From Siccirubricoccus sp. G192 (lineage in GTDB: Bacteria > Pseudomonadota > Alphaproteobacteria > Acetobacterales > Acetobacteraceae), in the NCBI RefSeq assembly GCF_019084075.1, contig NZ_JAHREN010000001.1:3507501-3571500 (forward strand): DNA of 64,000 bases, read 5' to 3'. The notes below the pieces were generated by a model. The model was given only the letters and a program-made list of their open reading frames with translations, did no database searches and was not told the origin of the DNA. The position numbers were made by a program, and so were the translations under genes. Shown piece after piece: positions 25,619 to 35,785 of the stretch; positions within the stretch are counted from its first letter, which is position 1, and every line of letters starts with the position of its first letter.

Positions 25619-27115
25619 TCAACCGAAGCCGAGGAAGCCCTCCATCCCGCTGATCGGCGGCGCCGCCTGCAGCCTGGCCAGATCCGGCACCGGGCGGCAG
25701 AGCGCCGGATCGGCGGCGAAGGCCTCCTCCAGCGCCGCCGCCACGGCCAGCACGAAGGCATCGCCGCCGCGCGGACCCACGATCTGCAGGCCGAAGGGCA
25801 TGCCCCGCGCATCCAGCCCCATGGGCAGGCAGACCGCCGGATGGCCGGTCAGGGTCACGTAATAGGCCAGCGCCAGCCAGTGGAAATAGGTGCGGGTCTG
25901 CTGCCCGTCGATCTCGGCCGGATAGAGCTCCCGCCAGGGGCGCGGACTGATGGTGATGGCGGGCGTGATCAGCACGTCATGCCGCGCGAAGAATTCCTGG
26001 AAGCCGCGATAGATGCGCGTCTGTGTCGCGCTGGCGCGGGCCTGATCCTCCAGCGAGTAGCGCAGCCCCTCCTCGACATTGGCATGGACATTGGGGCCGC
26101 AATCCTGCGGCCGGGTGCGGACGCGTTCCAGATGGCTGGTCAGCACGCCGGCGGCGCGCAGCACCTCGAAAGCCTCGTCGCCGCCGCTGACATCCGGATG
26201 CGCCGCCTCGGCCTCGCGGAACAGCGGCGCGATGGCAGCGACCCGGGTAGCGAAGGCGTCGCGGATCAGCCGCTCGGTCGGTGCCTGGCCGAAATCCGGG
26301 CTATGGGCGAGGCGGAGGCCGGCGAGGTCGAGCTTCCGCACCGGATGGAACAGCGCCGGCTCACCCCGCACCGCCCGCGCATGCAGCGTATAGGCGAGCG
26401 GATCGCGCGCGTCGTCGGAGGCCATGGCGGAGAGCAGCAGGCAGGCATCCGGCACGTTGCGCGCCATGGGGCCGAGCACCGGCAGCGGATTCCAGCCATG
26501 CGCCCGCTTCTCCGAGGGCACCAGGCCAGGGCTCGGCCGGTAGCCGAGGATGCCGCAGAAGGCCGCCGGATTGCGCAGGGACCCGCCGGTATCGGAGCCG
26601 GAGCAGAGCGGCGCCATGCCGGTGGCCAGCGCCACCGCCGAACCGCCGGAGGAGCCGGCGCAGGACTTCTCGGGGTCGAAGGGATTGCCGGTCGCGCCAT
26701 AGACGGAGTTCCGGGTATTGGCGCCCAGGCCCCATTCCGGCGTGTTAGTCTTGCCGATGACGATGCCGCCGGCGGCGCGGATGCGCGCCACCATCCCGTT
26801 ATCCTGCTCCGGCACGAAATCCCGGAAGATCGGGCTGCCATAGGTGGTGCGCAGCCCCGCCGTCTCGTCCAGGTCCTTGATGCCGACGGGCAATCCATGC
26901 AGCAGGCCGAGCGCCTCGCCCCGCATCACCGCCGCTTCTGCCTCCCGTGCCGTGGCGCGGGCGCGGTCCGTGTCCAGCGCGACCATGGCATTGACCGCGG
27001 GGTTCACCGCCGCCACGCGGGCGAGGCAGCTTTCCAGCAGTTCGACGGGCGAGAGGGCCTTGCGGCCGATCAGGCGGCGGACCTCCAGGGCGGTCATGTC
27101 GCAGGGCTCGGTCAT
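25619..27115 (-). CDS. Amidase, amidase-signature family
   Basis: A cytoplasmic hydrolase of 498 residues. The Ser-cisSer-Lys triad is visible as Lys80 (GLPVGIKDL), Ser155/156 (CAGSSGGSA) and Ser179 ([12 protein letters not shown]). Members hydrolyse carboxamides or transfer ammonia from glutamine. There are no gatBC neighbours, so this is not the transamidosome subunit. Its ATG overlaps the stop of the macrodomain gene (27112-27115), and a gamma-glutamyltransferase gene lies upstream. All three enzymes break amide or ester bonds. The substrate is unknown. Confidence 0.85.
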   Translation of the reverse strand: MTEPCDMTALEVRRLIGRKALSPVELLESCLARVAAVNPAVNAMVALDTDRARATAREAEAAVMRGEALGLLHGLPVGIKDLDETAGLRTTYGSPIFRDFVPEQDNGMVARIRAAGGIVIGKTNTPEWGLGANTRNSVYGATGNPFDPEKSCAGSSGGSAVALATGMAPLCSGSDTGGSLRNPAAFCGILGYRPSPGLVPSEKRAHGWNPLPVLGPMARNVPDACLLLSAMASDDARDPLAYTLHARAVRGEPALFHPVRKLDLAGLRLAHSPDFGQAPTERLIRDAFATRVAAIAPLFREAEAAHPDVSGGDEAFEVLRAAGVLTSHLERVRTRPQDCGPNVHANVEEGLRYSLEDQARASATQTRIYRGFQEFFARHDVLITPAITISPRPWRELYPAEIDGQQTRTYFHWLALAYYVTLTGHPAVCLPMGLDARGMPFGLQIVGPRGGDAFVLAVAAALEEAFAADPALCRPVPDLARLQAAPPISGMEGFLGFG

Positions 27116-27603
27116 GCGGCGAGTTCCTTCTCGTAGAGCCGCAGCATGGGCTCGTCAAAACAGGCGAAGATCACCTCGATCTCGGTCCCTTCCGCGCGGC
27201 AGGTGGCGACGGCGATGCGCGTCGCCTCATCGCTGGGAAAGCCATAGATGCCGGTGGAGATGGCCGGGAAGGCGATGGAGTGGCCGCCGATCCGGCGAAG
27301 CTCCGCCAGACTGGCCCGATAGGCGCTGGCCAGGCGCTCCGCCTCGCCCTGCCCGCCGCCCTGCCAGACCGGGCCGACCGCGTGGATCACGTGCCGGGCC
27401 GGCAGGCGGAAGCCTGGTGTCGTCCGGGCCTCGCCGGTCGGGCAATGGCCGATGGCGGCACAGGCCCGCGCGAGTTCAGGCCCGGCCGCCCGATGGATGG
27501 CGCCGCAGACGCCGCCGCCCGGAGCCAGGCGGTCATTGGCCGCATTGACGATGGCATCCACCGCCAGCGCCGTGATGTCGGCGAGGCGCGCCTCCTGCGG
27601 CAT
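27112..27603 (-). CDS. Macrodomain protein, O-acetyl-ADP-ribose deacetylase-like
   Basis: A protein of 163 residues, essentially one macrodomain. It carries the ADP-ribose-binding motifs [20 protein letters not shown] and [13 protein letters not shown], typical of the YmdB/MacroD branch that hydrolyses O-acetyl-ADP-ribose and mono-ADP-ribose on acidic residues. It lies between a gamma-glutamyltransferase (15 bases upstream) and the amidase (4-base overlap), which is an unusual setting. Confidence 0.88.
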   Translation of the reverse strand: MPQEARLADITALAVDAIVNAANDRLAPGGGVCGAIHRAAGPELARACAAIGHCPTGEARTTPGFRLPARHVIHAVGPVWQGGGQGEAERLASAYRASLAELRRIGGHSIAFPAISTGIYGFPSDEATRIAVATCRAEGTEIEVIFACFDEPMLRLYEKELAA

Positions 27604-27618
27604 GGCTCCGCGCTGCCC

Positions 27619-29235
27619 CTAGTAGCCGATCGCGCAGCCATCCTTGCGCGGGTCGCTGCCGCCGACCAGCACGCCGCGCTTGCGGTCGATCAGGATCGCC
27701 TGGCCGCCGCCATGCGGCTTGCTGTTCAGCACGCATTCATGGCCGAGGCGGTTCAGCCGGTCCACCACGCTGCCCGGGATGCCGCGCTCCACTTCCACCA
27801 CACCCTTGCCGGTCGGCGGCGGGAAAAGGCGCGGGCAGTCGATCGCCTCCTGCACATCGAGGCCGAATTCGAAGTGGTTGGTCAGGAACAGCGTCTGGCC
27901 CATGGGCTGGAAATGCCCGCCCATGACGCCATAGGGCATGATCGCCTCGCCATCCTTCATCACCATTCCCGGGATGATGGTATGCATCGGCCGCTTGTTC
28001 GGCGCGATGCAGTTCGGGTGCCCCTCCTGCAGGCGGAAGCCGAAGCCGCGGTTCTGCAGCATGATGCCGGATTTCTCGGCCAGGATGCCGGTGCCGAAAC
28101 TCTCGAAGAGCGAGTTGATGAAGGAACAGGCATTGCCCTCCTCATCCACCACCGTGAGATAGACCGTGTCCTTGTGGCGCGTCCAATCCGCCTGGCCGGC
28201 CGGCGGCAGTTCCCGCATCGCGTGATCGTCGGAGATCAGGCCGCGCAACTGCGCCAGATAGGCCTTGTCGGTCAGGTGCCCGACCGGCACCTCGACCTGC
28301 GCGGGATCGGCCAGGAAGGCGTCGCGGTCGCGATAGACCAGGCGTGCCGCCTCGATATGGCGGTGGAAGCGCTCGGCGCTGATCGGGCCGGCCTCGGGCG
28401 TCGCGAAACCCTCAAGGATACCGAGCATCATCAGCACATGCAGGCCGGACCCGTTGGGCGGGCACTGGAACACCTCCATGCCGCGCCAGGGGATGGAGAT
28501 CGGCTCCACGAATTCGGCGCCGCGCAGGCCGCGGGCGAAGTCCTCCTCGGTATGCAACCCGCCGAGCGCCCGCAAGGTCGCCACCATGTCGGCGGCGATC
28601 TCGCCCTCGTAGAAGGCGTTGGCGCCCCGGGCGGCAATGGCCCGCAAGGTCCGGCCCAGCTCGGCCTGGACGAATTTATGCCCGATGCCGGGGGCCATGC
28701 CGTCCAGCAGGAAGCGGCGCGAGGCGGCCTCGTTGCCGCGCAGCTTCTCCGCCGCCGCGGCCCAATCGGCGGCGACGCGGGCATGGACCGGCCAGCCCTC
28801 CTCGGCGCAGCGGATCGCCGGGCGCAGCAGTTCCCCCAGCTCCTTCCGGCCATAGGTGCGGTTCAGCAATTCCCAGGCCGAGATGGCGCCCGGCACCGTC
28901 ACCACATGCGCGGAGGTATTGACCAGCGAGTTCACCTGGCGGGCGCGCAGCGCCTCCGGCGTCGCCGCCGCCGGCGCCCGGCCGGAGCCGTTGATGGCGA
29001 TCACCTTGCCGGTACCCGCCGGGGCATAGAGGCAGAAGCAGTCGCCGCCGATGCCGGTGGATTGCGGCTCCACCACGCAGAGCACCGCCACCGCGGCGAT
29101 GGCCGCATCCAGCGCGTTGCCGCCGGCCTTCAGCACATCGAGCGCGGTCACGCTGGCGATCGGCATGGAGGTCGCGGCCATGCCGCGCGTGGCATAGACC
29201 GCGCTGCGGCCGGGGGCGTGGAAATCGCGCTTCAT
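27619..29235 (-). CDS. Gamma-glutamyltransferase-family protein without signal peptide
   Basis: About 538 residues of the Ntn-hydrolase GGT family. N-terminal motifs [15 protein letters not shown] and [15 protein letters not shown] precede the autoprocessing site at [14 protein letters not shown], with Thr as the presumed new N-terminal nucleophile. [14 protein letters not shown] and [10 protein letters not shown] follow. The usual GGT processing sequence has TTHFS; here Val-Tyr-Leu replaces Thr-His-Phe. No signal peptide is seen from ATG 29235, so it is probably cytoplasmic, unlike the second GGT at 50151. Substrate preference may include acylases or other amide cleavage. Confidence 0.82.
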   Translation of the reverse strand: MKRDFHAPGRSAVYATRGMAATSMPIASVTALDVLKAGGNALDAAIAAVAVLCVVEPQSTGIGGDCFCLYAPAGTGKVIAINGSGRAPAAATPEALRARQVNSLVNTSAHVVTVPGAISAWELLNRTYGRKELGELLRPAIRCAEEGWPVHARVAADWAAAAEKLRGNEAASRRFLLDGMAPGIGHKFVQAELGRTLRAIAARGANAFYEGEIAADMVATLRALGGLHTEEDFARGLRGAEFVEPISIPWRGMEVFQCPPNGSGLHVLMMLGILEGFATPEAGPISAERFHRHIEAARLVYRDRDAFLADPAQVEVPVGHLTDKAYLAQLRGLISDDHAMRELPPAGQADWTRHKDTVYLTVVDEEGNACSFINSLFESFGTGILAEKSGIMLQNRGFGFRLQEGHPNCIAPNKRPMHTIIPGMVMKDGEAIMPYGVMGGHFQPMGQTLFLTNHFEFGLDVQEAIDCPRLFPPPTGKGVVEVERGIPGSVVDRLNRLGHECVLNSKPHGGGQAILIDRKRGVLVGGSDPRKDGCAIGY

Positions 29236-29420
29236 CTCGGTTCGTTCCGTTCCTTCGGGGCGCGATCCGGGCGCCATCGGAGATGGACCGGATCCCCCGG
29301 GGCCGCTGCCCGGCCCCTTCCAATCCCTGTTGCACGGCCGGGCCCGGCCGGCAACCCGGCGGTGCCGTTCGGCACGCTTGCCCCTTCCCCCATCCCGCCC
29401 CGCCGCGCTATGCCAGGGGC

Positions 29421-29762
29421 ATGGCGGACAGCATCACCTTGGCGGATTTCGACAAGGTCGAGATCCGGGTCGGCACCATCATCGATGCCCAGCCCTTCCC
29501 GGAGGCGCGCAAGCCGGCGGTGAAGATCTGGGTGGATTTCGACGGCGGGATCGGCGTGAAGCAATCCTCCGCCCAGATCACCGTGCATTACCCGCCGGAC
29601 CGGCTGATCGGCCGGCAGGTGGTGGCGGTGGTGAATTTCGCCCCGCGGCAGATCGGCCCCTTCCTGAGCGAGGTGCTGGTCCTCGGCCTGCCGGACGAGA
29701 ACGGCGCCATCGTGCTGTTGCGGCCCGACATCAAGGTGCCGGATGGTGGGCGGATGGTCTGA
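29421..29762 (+). CDS. csaA: tRNA-binding protein CsaA
   Basis: A protein of 113 residues made of a single OB-fold tRNA-binding domain like the C-terminal extension of Met[31 protein letters not shown] and [20 protein letters not shown]. The family has export-related chaperone-like activity in Bacillus and dimerises to bind tRNA. ATG 29421 matches the family start. Its TGA shares a base with the ATG of gpt, so the two are translated together. Confidence 0.9.
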   Translation: MADSITLADFDKVEIRVGTIIDAQPFPEARKPAVKIWVDFDGGIGVKQSSAQITVHYPPDRLIGRQVVAVVNFAPRQIGPFLSEVLVLGLPDENGAIVLLRPDIKVPDGGRMV

Positions 29763-30256
29763 TGCCGGCCGCCCCCACGCCCCGCTACTACACCGTGAGC
29801 TGGGACCAGTTGCACCGCGACTCCAAGGCGCTGGCCTGGCGCCTGGTGGAGCGCGGCCCCTTCCGCGGCGTCTGCGCCATCACCCGCGGCGGGCTGATCC
29901 CGGCCGCGATCGTGGCACGGGAATTGGAATGTCGGATCATCGAAACCGTCTCGGTCGTCACCTATGACGAGGAACTGCGTGGCGAGCCGCTGGTCGTGAA
30001 GCCGCCGGCGGCGGCCGGGGATGGCGAGGGCTGGCTGCTGGTGGACGACCTGGTGGATACCGGCACCACCGCCCGGGTCGTGCGGGCCATCCTGCCGCGG
30101 GCGCATTTCGCCACGGTCTATGCCAAGCCGGCCGGCAAGCCGCTGGTGGATACCTTCATCACGGAGGTCAGCCAGGACACCTGGATCCTGTTCCCCTGGG
30201 ACACCGAGGCGCAATTCGTGGCGCCCATCGCGCGGGCGAGGAACAACGGCGGCTGA
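29762..30256 (+). CDS. gpt: Xanthine-guanine phosphoribosyltransferase
   Basis: A purine-salvage enzyme of 164 residues that transfers ribose-5-phosphate from PRPP to xanthine, guanine or hypoxanthine. The PRPP-binding loop [17 protein letters not shown] is intact, and the N-terminal [20 protein letters not shown] is typical. The start comes from the TGATG overlap with csaA. It ends 24 bases from the stop of the convergent CorC-type gene. Confidence 0.92.
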   Translation: MPAAPTPRYYTVSWDQLHRDSKALAWRLVERGPFRGVCAITRGGLIPAAIVARELECRIIETVSVVTYDEELRGEPLVVKPPAAAGDGEGWLLVDDLVDTGTTARVVRAILPRAHFATVYAKPAGKPLVDTFITEVSQDTWILFPWDTEAQFVAPIARARNNGG

Positions 30257-30280
30257 AGGCCCCCGGCCCGCGCCGGTTCC

Positions 30281-31612
30281 CTATGCCGCCTCCACGACCT
30301 CCTCCCGGCTGGCCAGCACCTTGTCCACGCGGCGGCCATCCATATCCACGATCTCGAAACGCCAGCCGGCCCAGACGATGCGGTCGCCCTCCCGCGGCAC
30401 CCGCTGCAGCAGCGCCAGCATCAGCCCCGCTACCGTGTGGTAGGTGCCCTGATAAGGCAGTGCCGGCAGGTCCAGCCGGGCGCGAAGCTCGTCGCTCGGC
30501 ATCATGCCGTCCAGCAGCAGGCTGCCATCGGCGCGCTGCACCGCGCTGCCTGGCAATTCCGGCTCCTCCGGCGGGCCGATTTCGCCGATGATGGCTTCCA
30601 GCAGGTCGGAGGCCGTCACCACCCCCTCGAAGCTGCCGTATTCATCGAGCACCAGGGCGATCCCGAGCGGGTCGTGGCGCATCCGCTCCAGCGCATCCAG
30701 CGCCGAGAGGTTGTCCGGCAGCACCAGCGGCTGGCGCAGCGCCTTGGCCAGGGACAATTGCGCGGCCTGCGCAGCGCCATCCGGCCCGGCCTCCAGCGCC
30801 TGGTCCAGCAGGTCCTTGGCCACCACCACGCCCACCACATTGTCGATGCGGCGGTCCGAAACCACGAAGCGGGTCACGGAATGGGCCCGCAACGCCTCCG
30901 CGATGGCGTCCTGCGGCGCGGCGCGGTCGATCCAGGCGATATCGTTCCGCGGCGTCATCAAGGCCCGAACCGGCTTGTCGGCCAGGCGCAGCACGCGCTC
31001 GATCATGTGACGTTCTTCATGTTCCAGGGCGCCGGTCTGGGCGCCTTCCGCCACCACCGCCTTCACCTCCTCCTCCGTCACCGACTGGTCCGTCCCCTGC
31101 CGCGAACCGAGCAGACGGAGGATCAGGCTTGAGGAGTGCGACATCACCCAGATCGCCGGCGCGGCGACGCGCGAAAGCCAGGCCAGCGGCCGGGCGACGA
31201 CAACCGCGATCCTTTCGGGGTCGCGCAGCGCCATCTGCTTCGGCACCAGTTCGCCCAGGATCAGGTTGGCATAGGTGATGGCGACCACGACCAGGGCAAA
31301 GGCCAGTTCCGGGGCGAAGCTCCGCAGGCCCGGGATCTCCGCCAGCACCTCGCCAAGCGGGCCGGCCAGCCGGGCACCGCCGAAGACGCCGGCCAGGATG
31401 CCGACCAGGGTGATGCCCACCTGCACGGTGGGCAGGAAGCGCTGCGGATCATCGGCCAGGGCCAGCGCCGCACCGGCACCGAGGCTGCCCTGGCGCTGCA
31501 TCGCCTGCAACCGTCCGCGCCGGGCCGAGACGATGGCGAGTTCGCTCATGGCGAAGGCGCCATTCAGCCCTACCAGCACCAGGATGAAGGCGATCTCTAA
31601 GGCGGTGGCCAT
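30281..31612 (-). CDS. CorC/HlyC-type membrane protein (DUF21-CBS)
   Basis: A protein of 443 residues with an N-terminal CNNM/DUF21 membrane domain (about 1-190, several hydrophobic segments and LGELVPKQMALRDPERIAV). Two CBS domains follow (about 215-335, LMTPRNDIAWIDRA and LALVLDEYGSFEGVVTASDL-type). A CorC_HlyC C-terminal domain comes last (about 350-435). Such proteins take part in magnesium or cobalt homeostasis; the hemolysin name is historical. The ATG at 31612 has a weak upstream purine tract. The 300 bases to the glucan synthase contain no other gene. Confidence 0.87.
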   Translation of the reverse strand: MATALEIAFILVLVGLNGAFAMSELAIVSARRGRLQAMQRQGSLGAGAALALADDPQRFLPTVQVGITLVGILAGVFGGARLAGPLGEVLAEIPGLRSFAPELAFALVVVAITYANLILGELVPKQMALRDPERIAVVVARPLAWLSRVAAPAIWVMSHSSSLILRLLGSRQGTDQSVTEEEVKAVVAEGAQTGALEHEERHMIERVLRLADKPVRALMTPRNDIAWIDRAAPQDAIAEALRAHSVTRFVVSDRRIDNVVGVVVAKDLLDQALEAGPDGAAQAAQLSLAKALRQPLVLPDNLSALDALERMRHDPLGIALVLDEYGSFEGVVTASDLLEAIIGEIGPPEEPELPGSAVQRADGSLLLDGMMPSDELRARLDLPALPYQGTYHTVAGLMLALLQRVPREGDRIVWAGWRFEIVDMDGRRVDKVLASREEVVEAA

Positions 31613-31912
31613 GCGGTCTCCTGCGGGTGGGTGCTTCTACGCCGCCTTGGCCCGAAAGCGGTAGCCGGGCTGCGGCGGGATCACAGCCACGCGAACGGTC
31701 ACGCCGCCGCAATGGCGCCACGGAGCCGGCCGGATCGTGCCCTGCTGCGATGCGAAAAACCTGGCGACCCGGTGCCGTCGAGGCCCGGCGCGCGCCTTTC
31801 CCCGCCTGGGACATGGGTGCCGCCGCAGCGCCCCGACCGCACCGGCCGAAGCCGGAGTCCCGCATCCCATGACCGCCCGCGCCACGACAGCGCCCCCCCG
31901 GCCCCCCTTCCG
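31613..31912. other. Divergent intergenic region
   Basis: These 300 bases separate the leftward CorC-type gene from the rightward glucan synthase. They should hold both promoters, but I find no convincing element. Bases 31869-31912 may belong to the glucan synthase: from ATG 31869, removing one C from each of the runs 31893-31899 and 31902-31907 gives MTARATTAPPGPLPMPPAGP in frame with it. Confidence 0.4.
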
Positions 31913-34606
31913 ATGCCGCCAGCCGGTCCTGCCGGCCCGCGCCGCCTCCCGGCCCGCCGCGGACAGGCGGCGACGCTCGGCGTGCTCGCTCTGGTGGCGT
32001 TGCTGCACCTGCTGGCCTGGTGGGGCGTGAACCGGCCGGTCGCGCTGCCGGATTGGCATGGCAGCGTCGCCGGCCTGGCCTTCGCGCCCTATCAGCGCGG
32101 CCAGAGCGCCGAGACCGAGGACTGGCCGAGCGCCGAGGAGATCGCCGGCGACCTCCGCCATGTGGCGCCCCTGACGCGCCGCATCCGCACCTATACCGTG
32201 CAGCGCGGCTTCGACCAGATTCCGCGCCTGGCGCGGCAACAGGGGCTGGACCTCCGCGTGACGCTCGGTGCTTGGCTGGAGGGCAATGCGGCGCGCGATG
32301 CCGCCGAGCTGCGGCGGCTGATCGGCGCGGCGCGGGCCAACCGCAACCTCGACATGCTGCTGGTCGGCAACGAGGCGGTGCTGCGCCATGACCTCACCCC
32401 GGCCCAGAGCATCGCCGCCATCCGGCAGGTGCGCGCGGCCGGGGTGCGGCAGCCGATCTCCACCGCGGAGCCCTGGCATGTCTGGCTCGACCATCCCGAA
32501 TTGGCCGAGGCGGTGGATGTCATCACCATCCACCTGCTGCCCTACTGGGAAGGCCTGGCGGTGGGGGATGCGCTGCGCTTCGTGATGGAGAAATACGATG
32601 CGGTGGCGGCCCGCTTCCCGGGCAAGCGGATCGTCATCGGCGAGGTAGGCTGGCCCTCGGATGGCCGGGATATCGGCCAGGCGCGGGCCTCCCGCGTGAA
32701 CCAGGCGCTGTTCCTGCGCGGCTTCTTCCGCGAGGCGGAGCGCCGGGGCCTCGACTATTTCGTCATGGAAGCCTTCGATCAGCCCTGGAAGGTGAGCCAG
32801 GAAGGCCGGGTCGCCGGGCATTGGGGCATGTTCGACCTCGACCGTGCGCCGAAATGGCCGCTGGCCGGACCGGTGCGGGAGGTGCCGGGCTGGGGCTTCT
32901 GGGCCGCCGGCGCGACCCTTTTCGCCTTCGCCGCGAGCCTGTTCCTGCTGCGCCGCCGGCCCGATATCCGGCTGCCGGGCAAGCTGCTGATGGCGGCGCT
33001 GGCGCAGGGCTTCGTCGCCGCCATCACGCTGGTGCTGCTGGCGATGGCCGGAAACTACCTGACCTGGTCGGCGGCGCTGGTCTGGGGCGCCCTGGTGACG
33101 GGGCAGATGCTGCTGCTCGGCCTGCTGCTCTCGGACAGTTTCGAACTGGCGGAGACGATCTGGGGCCAGGTCTGGCGCCGCCGCTTCCAGCCGCAGCCGG
33201 CGCTGGCCGATGCGGCGCTGCCCAAGGTCTCGCTGCACCTGCCGATCTGCAACGAGCCGCCGCAGATGGTGCGGCAGACGCTGGAGGCGCTGGCCGCGCT
33301 CGACTACCCGGATTTCGAGGTGCTGGTGGTGGACAACAACACCGCCGACCCCGCGCTCTGGGAGCCGGTGGCGGCGCAATGCGCCCGCCTCGGTCCCCGC
33401 TTCCGCTTCTTCCACCTCGGCAAATGGCCGGGCTTCAAGGCGGGCGCGCTGAATTTCGCGCTGCGCGAGACGGCGGCTGATGCGGCGGTCATCGGCGTGC
33501 TCGACAGCGACTATGTGGTGGAGCGCGACTGGCTGCGCCGCATGGTGCCCTTCTTCGCGCGGCCGGAAGTGGGCTTCACCCAGAGCCCGCAGGACTACCG
33601 CGATGCCGGCGAGAGCCCGTTCAAGCGGCTGATGTTCTGGGAATATGCCGGCTTCTTCAAGGCCGGCATGGTGACCCGCAACGAGCGCAACGCCATCATC
33701 CAGCACGGCACCATGACGCTGATCCGCAAATCCGCCCTGGAGATGGCCGGCGGCTGGGCCGAATGGTGCATCTGCGAGGACAGCGAACTCGGCCTGCGCC
33801 TGTTCCGCCATGGCTGGGAGGCGGTCTATGCGCCGCAGAGCTTCGGCCGCGGCGTGATGCCGGATGACTTCGCCTCATATCGCAAGCAGCGCCACCGCTG
33901 GGCATATGGCGCGGTGCAGATCCTGAAGGGCCATTGGCGGGCGCTGTTCAGCCCGGCCCGGCGGGAGCTGACCCCCGGCCAGCGCTGGCATTTCGTGACC
34001 GGCTGGGCGCCCTGGTTCGGCGACGCGCTGGGGCTGGTCTTCGTGGCGCTCGGCCTGCTGTGGTCGCTCGGGCTGATCTTCGCGCCGGTGCGGACCGAAT
34101 TCCCGATCCTGCTCTTCATGCTGCCGAGCATCGGGCTGTTCGGTTTCAAGCTGTTCCAGATCCTGGCGCTCTATGCGGCGCGGGTGCCCTGCGGCTGGGC
34201 CGACCGGCTGGGTGCGGCGCTGGCCGGGCTGGCGCTCAGCCACACCATCGGCAAGGCGGTGCTCGCCGGGCTCCTCACCAGGCGCGCGCCCTTCCTGCGG
34301 ACGCCGAAGATGAAGGACGCGCCGGCGCTGGTGCAGGGGCTGGCGATGGCCTGGCAGGAGGCGGCGCTGCTGGTGCTGCTCTGGGCAGCGGCACTGGGCG
34401 TCACGCTGGTGCATCGCGCCGCCACCTGGGAGGCGGTGCTCTGGACCCTGGTGCTGCTGGTGCAGTCGATCCCCTATCTGGCCGCCGTGACGGTAAGCCT
34501 GATCGCCGCCCTGCCGGCACCTCGCCCGGCTGCGCGGCCAGTTCCGGCTGTGCGGGCGCGGCCCGCGATGGCGCGCGCCATGGTGCTGCGGCGCCAGCGA
34601 ATGTGA
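31913..34606 (+). CDS. GH17-GT2 membrane beta-glucan synthase, NdvB-like
   Basis: About 897 residues. A membrane anchor (about 25-42) is followed by a GH17-type glucanase/transglycosylase domain (about 55-310, with MLLVGNEAVLRHDLT and VIGEVGWPSDGRD, each holding a catalytic-type Glu). Several membrane helices, a GT2 domain (VSLHLPICNEPPQMVRQTLE, GVLDSDYVVE, CEDSELGLR, KQRHRWAYG) and C-terminal helices follow. This architecture is that of beta-1,3/1,6-glucan synthases such as Bradyrhizobium NdvB. It probably makes a periplasmic or extracellular glucan. The start is uncertain; see the two C runs upstream. A strong stem follows the gene. Confidence 0.85.
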   Translation: MPPAGPAGPRRLPARRGQAATLGVLALVALLHLLAWWGVNRPVALPDWHGSVAGLAFAPYQRGQSAETEDWPSAEEIAGDLRHVAPLTRRIRTYTVQRGFDQIPRLARQQGLDLRVTLGAWLEGNAARDAAELRRLIGAARANRNLDMLLVGNEAVLRHDLTPAQSIAAIRQVRAAGVRQPISTAEPWHVWLDHPELAEAVDVITIHLLPYWEGLAVGDALRFVMEKYDAVAARFPGKRIVIGEVGWPSDGRDIGQARASRVNQALFLRGFFREAERRGLDYFVMEAFDQPWKVSQEGRVAGHWGMFDLDRAPKWPLAGPVREVPGWGFWAAGATLFAFAASLFLLRRRPDIRLPGKLLMAALAQGFVAAITLVLLAMAGNYLTWSAALVWGALVTGQMLLLGLLLSDSFELAETIWGQVWRRRFQPQPALADAALPKVSLHLPICNEPPQMVRQTLEALAALDYPDFEVLVVDNNTADPALWEPVAAQCARLGPRFRFFHLGKWPGFKAGALNFALRETAADAAVIGVLDSDYVVERDWLRRMVPFFARPEVGFTQSPQDYRDAGESPFKRLMFWEYAGFFKAGMVTRNERNAIIQHGTMTLIRKSALEMAGGWAEWCICEDSELGLRLFRHGWEAVYAPQSFGRGVMPDDFASYRKQRHRWAYGAVQILKGHWRALFSPARRELTPGQRWHFVTGWAPWFGDALGLVFVALGLLWSLGLIFAPVRTEFPILLFMLPSIGLFGFKLFQILALYAARVPCGWADRLGAALAGLALSHTIGKAVLAGLLTRRAPFLRTPKMKDAPALVQGLAMAWQEAALLVLLWAAALGVTLVHRAATWEAVLWTLVLLVQSIPYLAAVTVSLIAALPAPRPAARPVPAVRARPAMARAMVLRRQRM

Positions 34607-34612
34607 CGGCGC

Positions 34613-34647
34613 GGCGCGGCGGTGGGTCTGGAGCCCGCCGCCGCGCC
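34613..34647 (+). terminator. Strong GC hairpin after the glucan synthase
   Basis: GGCGCGGCGGTGGG (34613-34626) pairs over 14 positions (one T-G) with CCCGCCGCCGCGCC (34634-34647) around a seven-base loop, starting 7 bases after the stop. No T tract follows, so termination is likely only partial. It may protect the 3' end of the message. Confidence 0.5.
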
Positions 34648-34715
34648 CGCTGCGCAATAAATTGGGACTGTCACGACTTTTTAGATTCCGTTAAGAATCC
34701 AGCAGGAAGTCTTTC

Positions 34716-35025
34716 ATGCGAGGACACCCCATGCCCGCAGCCCCCTGCTCCAGCGAGATCCTCCCCTTCCCCATCCGCCCGGATGACCGGCTGCGCCGCG
34801 CCCTCCGGCAATTGGACCTCGCGCTTGCCGAGCAGCGCCAAGCGGTGGCGGGGTTGCGGGGCGAGCTCGCCCGGCTTGGCGAGGCGGTCTGCGGCCTTGA
34901 CGATTCACTGGGCCAATTCCGGGGGGGCGCTCGGCAGCACGGCGGCGGAAGTGGCACGGGCCGGGCGGGAGGCGCGGCGGCTTGAAGCAACCGCCTCGGC
35001 CATACTGGCGCCTTCGCCGGACTGA
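34716..35025 (+). CDS. Small coiled-coil protein of unknown function (apparent frameshift)
   Basis: About 102 residues when a run of seven G at 34921-34927 is read as six. The two frames then join as SLGQFRGALGSTAAEVARAG. The middle (LRRALRQLDLALAEQRQAVAGL continuing into a second heptad block, about 27-70) and the tail (REARRLEATASAIL) are Ala/Leu/Glu/Arg-rich heptads predicted to form a coiled coil. No known family is recognised. ATG 34716 has AGGAAG upstream and ATG 34731 has GAGGA; either is possible. It precedes eda and kdgK in the same direction. Confidence 0.5.
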
Positions 35026-35133
35026 TTGTTGAGCCCAGGCGCCGCCTTCCCACCCTGGCGAAGGGCGGCGCAGCGCCGCATGCTGGGCCAGGCCCCGGCC
35101 CAGCCGGGCGACGGGGCACCGGAGCGCCGCCGC

Positions 35134-35764
35134 ATGACCCATCCGCTGATCCCCGAATTCCGCCGCGCCCGCGTGGTGCCTGTGGTCCGCACCAGCACCG
35201 CCGCGCTGGCCGCCACCGCCGTGGAGTGGTTGCGGGAAGCCGGCATGTCTATCTTCGAGATCACCCTGACCGTGCCGGATGCCCCGGCGCTGATCGCCCG
35301 CCTGGCGGCCGAGCCCGGGCTGCTGGTCGGTGCCGGCACCGTGCCGGACCGGGCGGCGGCGGAGGCCTGCCTCGCCGCCGGGGCCCGCTTCCTGGTGACC
35401 CCCCTGGGTGGACCCGGAGGTGATCGCCGCCGCCCGCGCCGCCGAAGCCTGCGCCATGCCGGGCGCCATGAGCCCCACCGAGATCCGCGCCGCCCTGGCC
35501 GCCGGCGCCGACATGGTGAAGATCTTCCCGGCATCCTCGGTCGGCGGGCCGGCGCATATCCGAGCCTTGCGCGCGGTCTTCCCGGATGTGGCCTTCTGCC
35601 CGACCGGCGGGGTCGATGCCGGCAATGCGCCCGCCTATCTGGCGGCCGGCGCCGCTGCCGTCGGTATCGGCGGCAAGCTGGTGGATGAGGAGCGCATCAT
35701 CGCCGGTGACAAGCAGGCGATCCTGCGCGCCGCCCGCGACGCGCTCGGCCTGATGCAGGCCTGA
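35134..35764 (+). CDS. eda: KDPG/KHG aldolase (apparent frameshift)
   Basis: A class I aldolase of about 209 residues that cleaves 2-keto-3-deoxy-6-phosphogluconate into pyruvate and glyceraldehyde-3-phosphate (Entner-Doudoroff). Glu is in FEITLTVPDA and the Schiff-base Lys in GADMVKIFPASSVGGP. GAGTVPDRAAAEACLAAGA and PTGGVDAGNAPAYLAAGA are family motifs. Six C at 35399-35404 break the frame; five give FLVTPWVDPEVIAAARAAE. It lies 21 bases before kdgK, together forming a 2-keto-3-deoxygluconate utilisation pair. Confidence 0.9.
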
Positions 35765-35785
35765 GCGGGGCGAGGAAGCCAGGCC

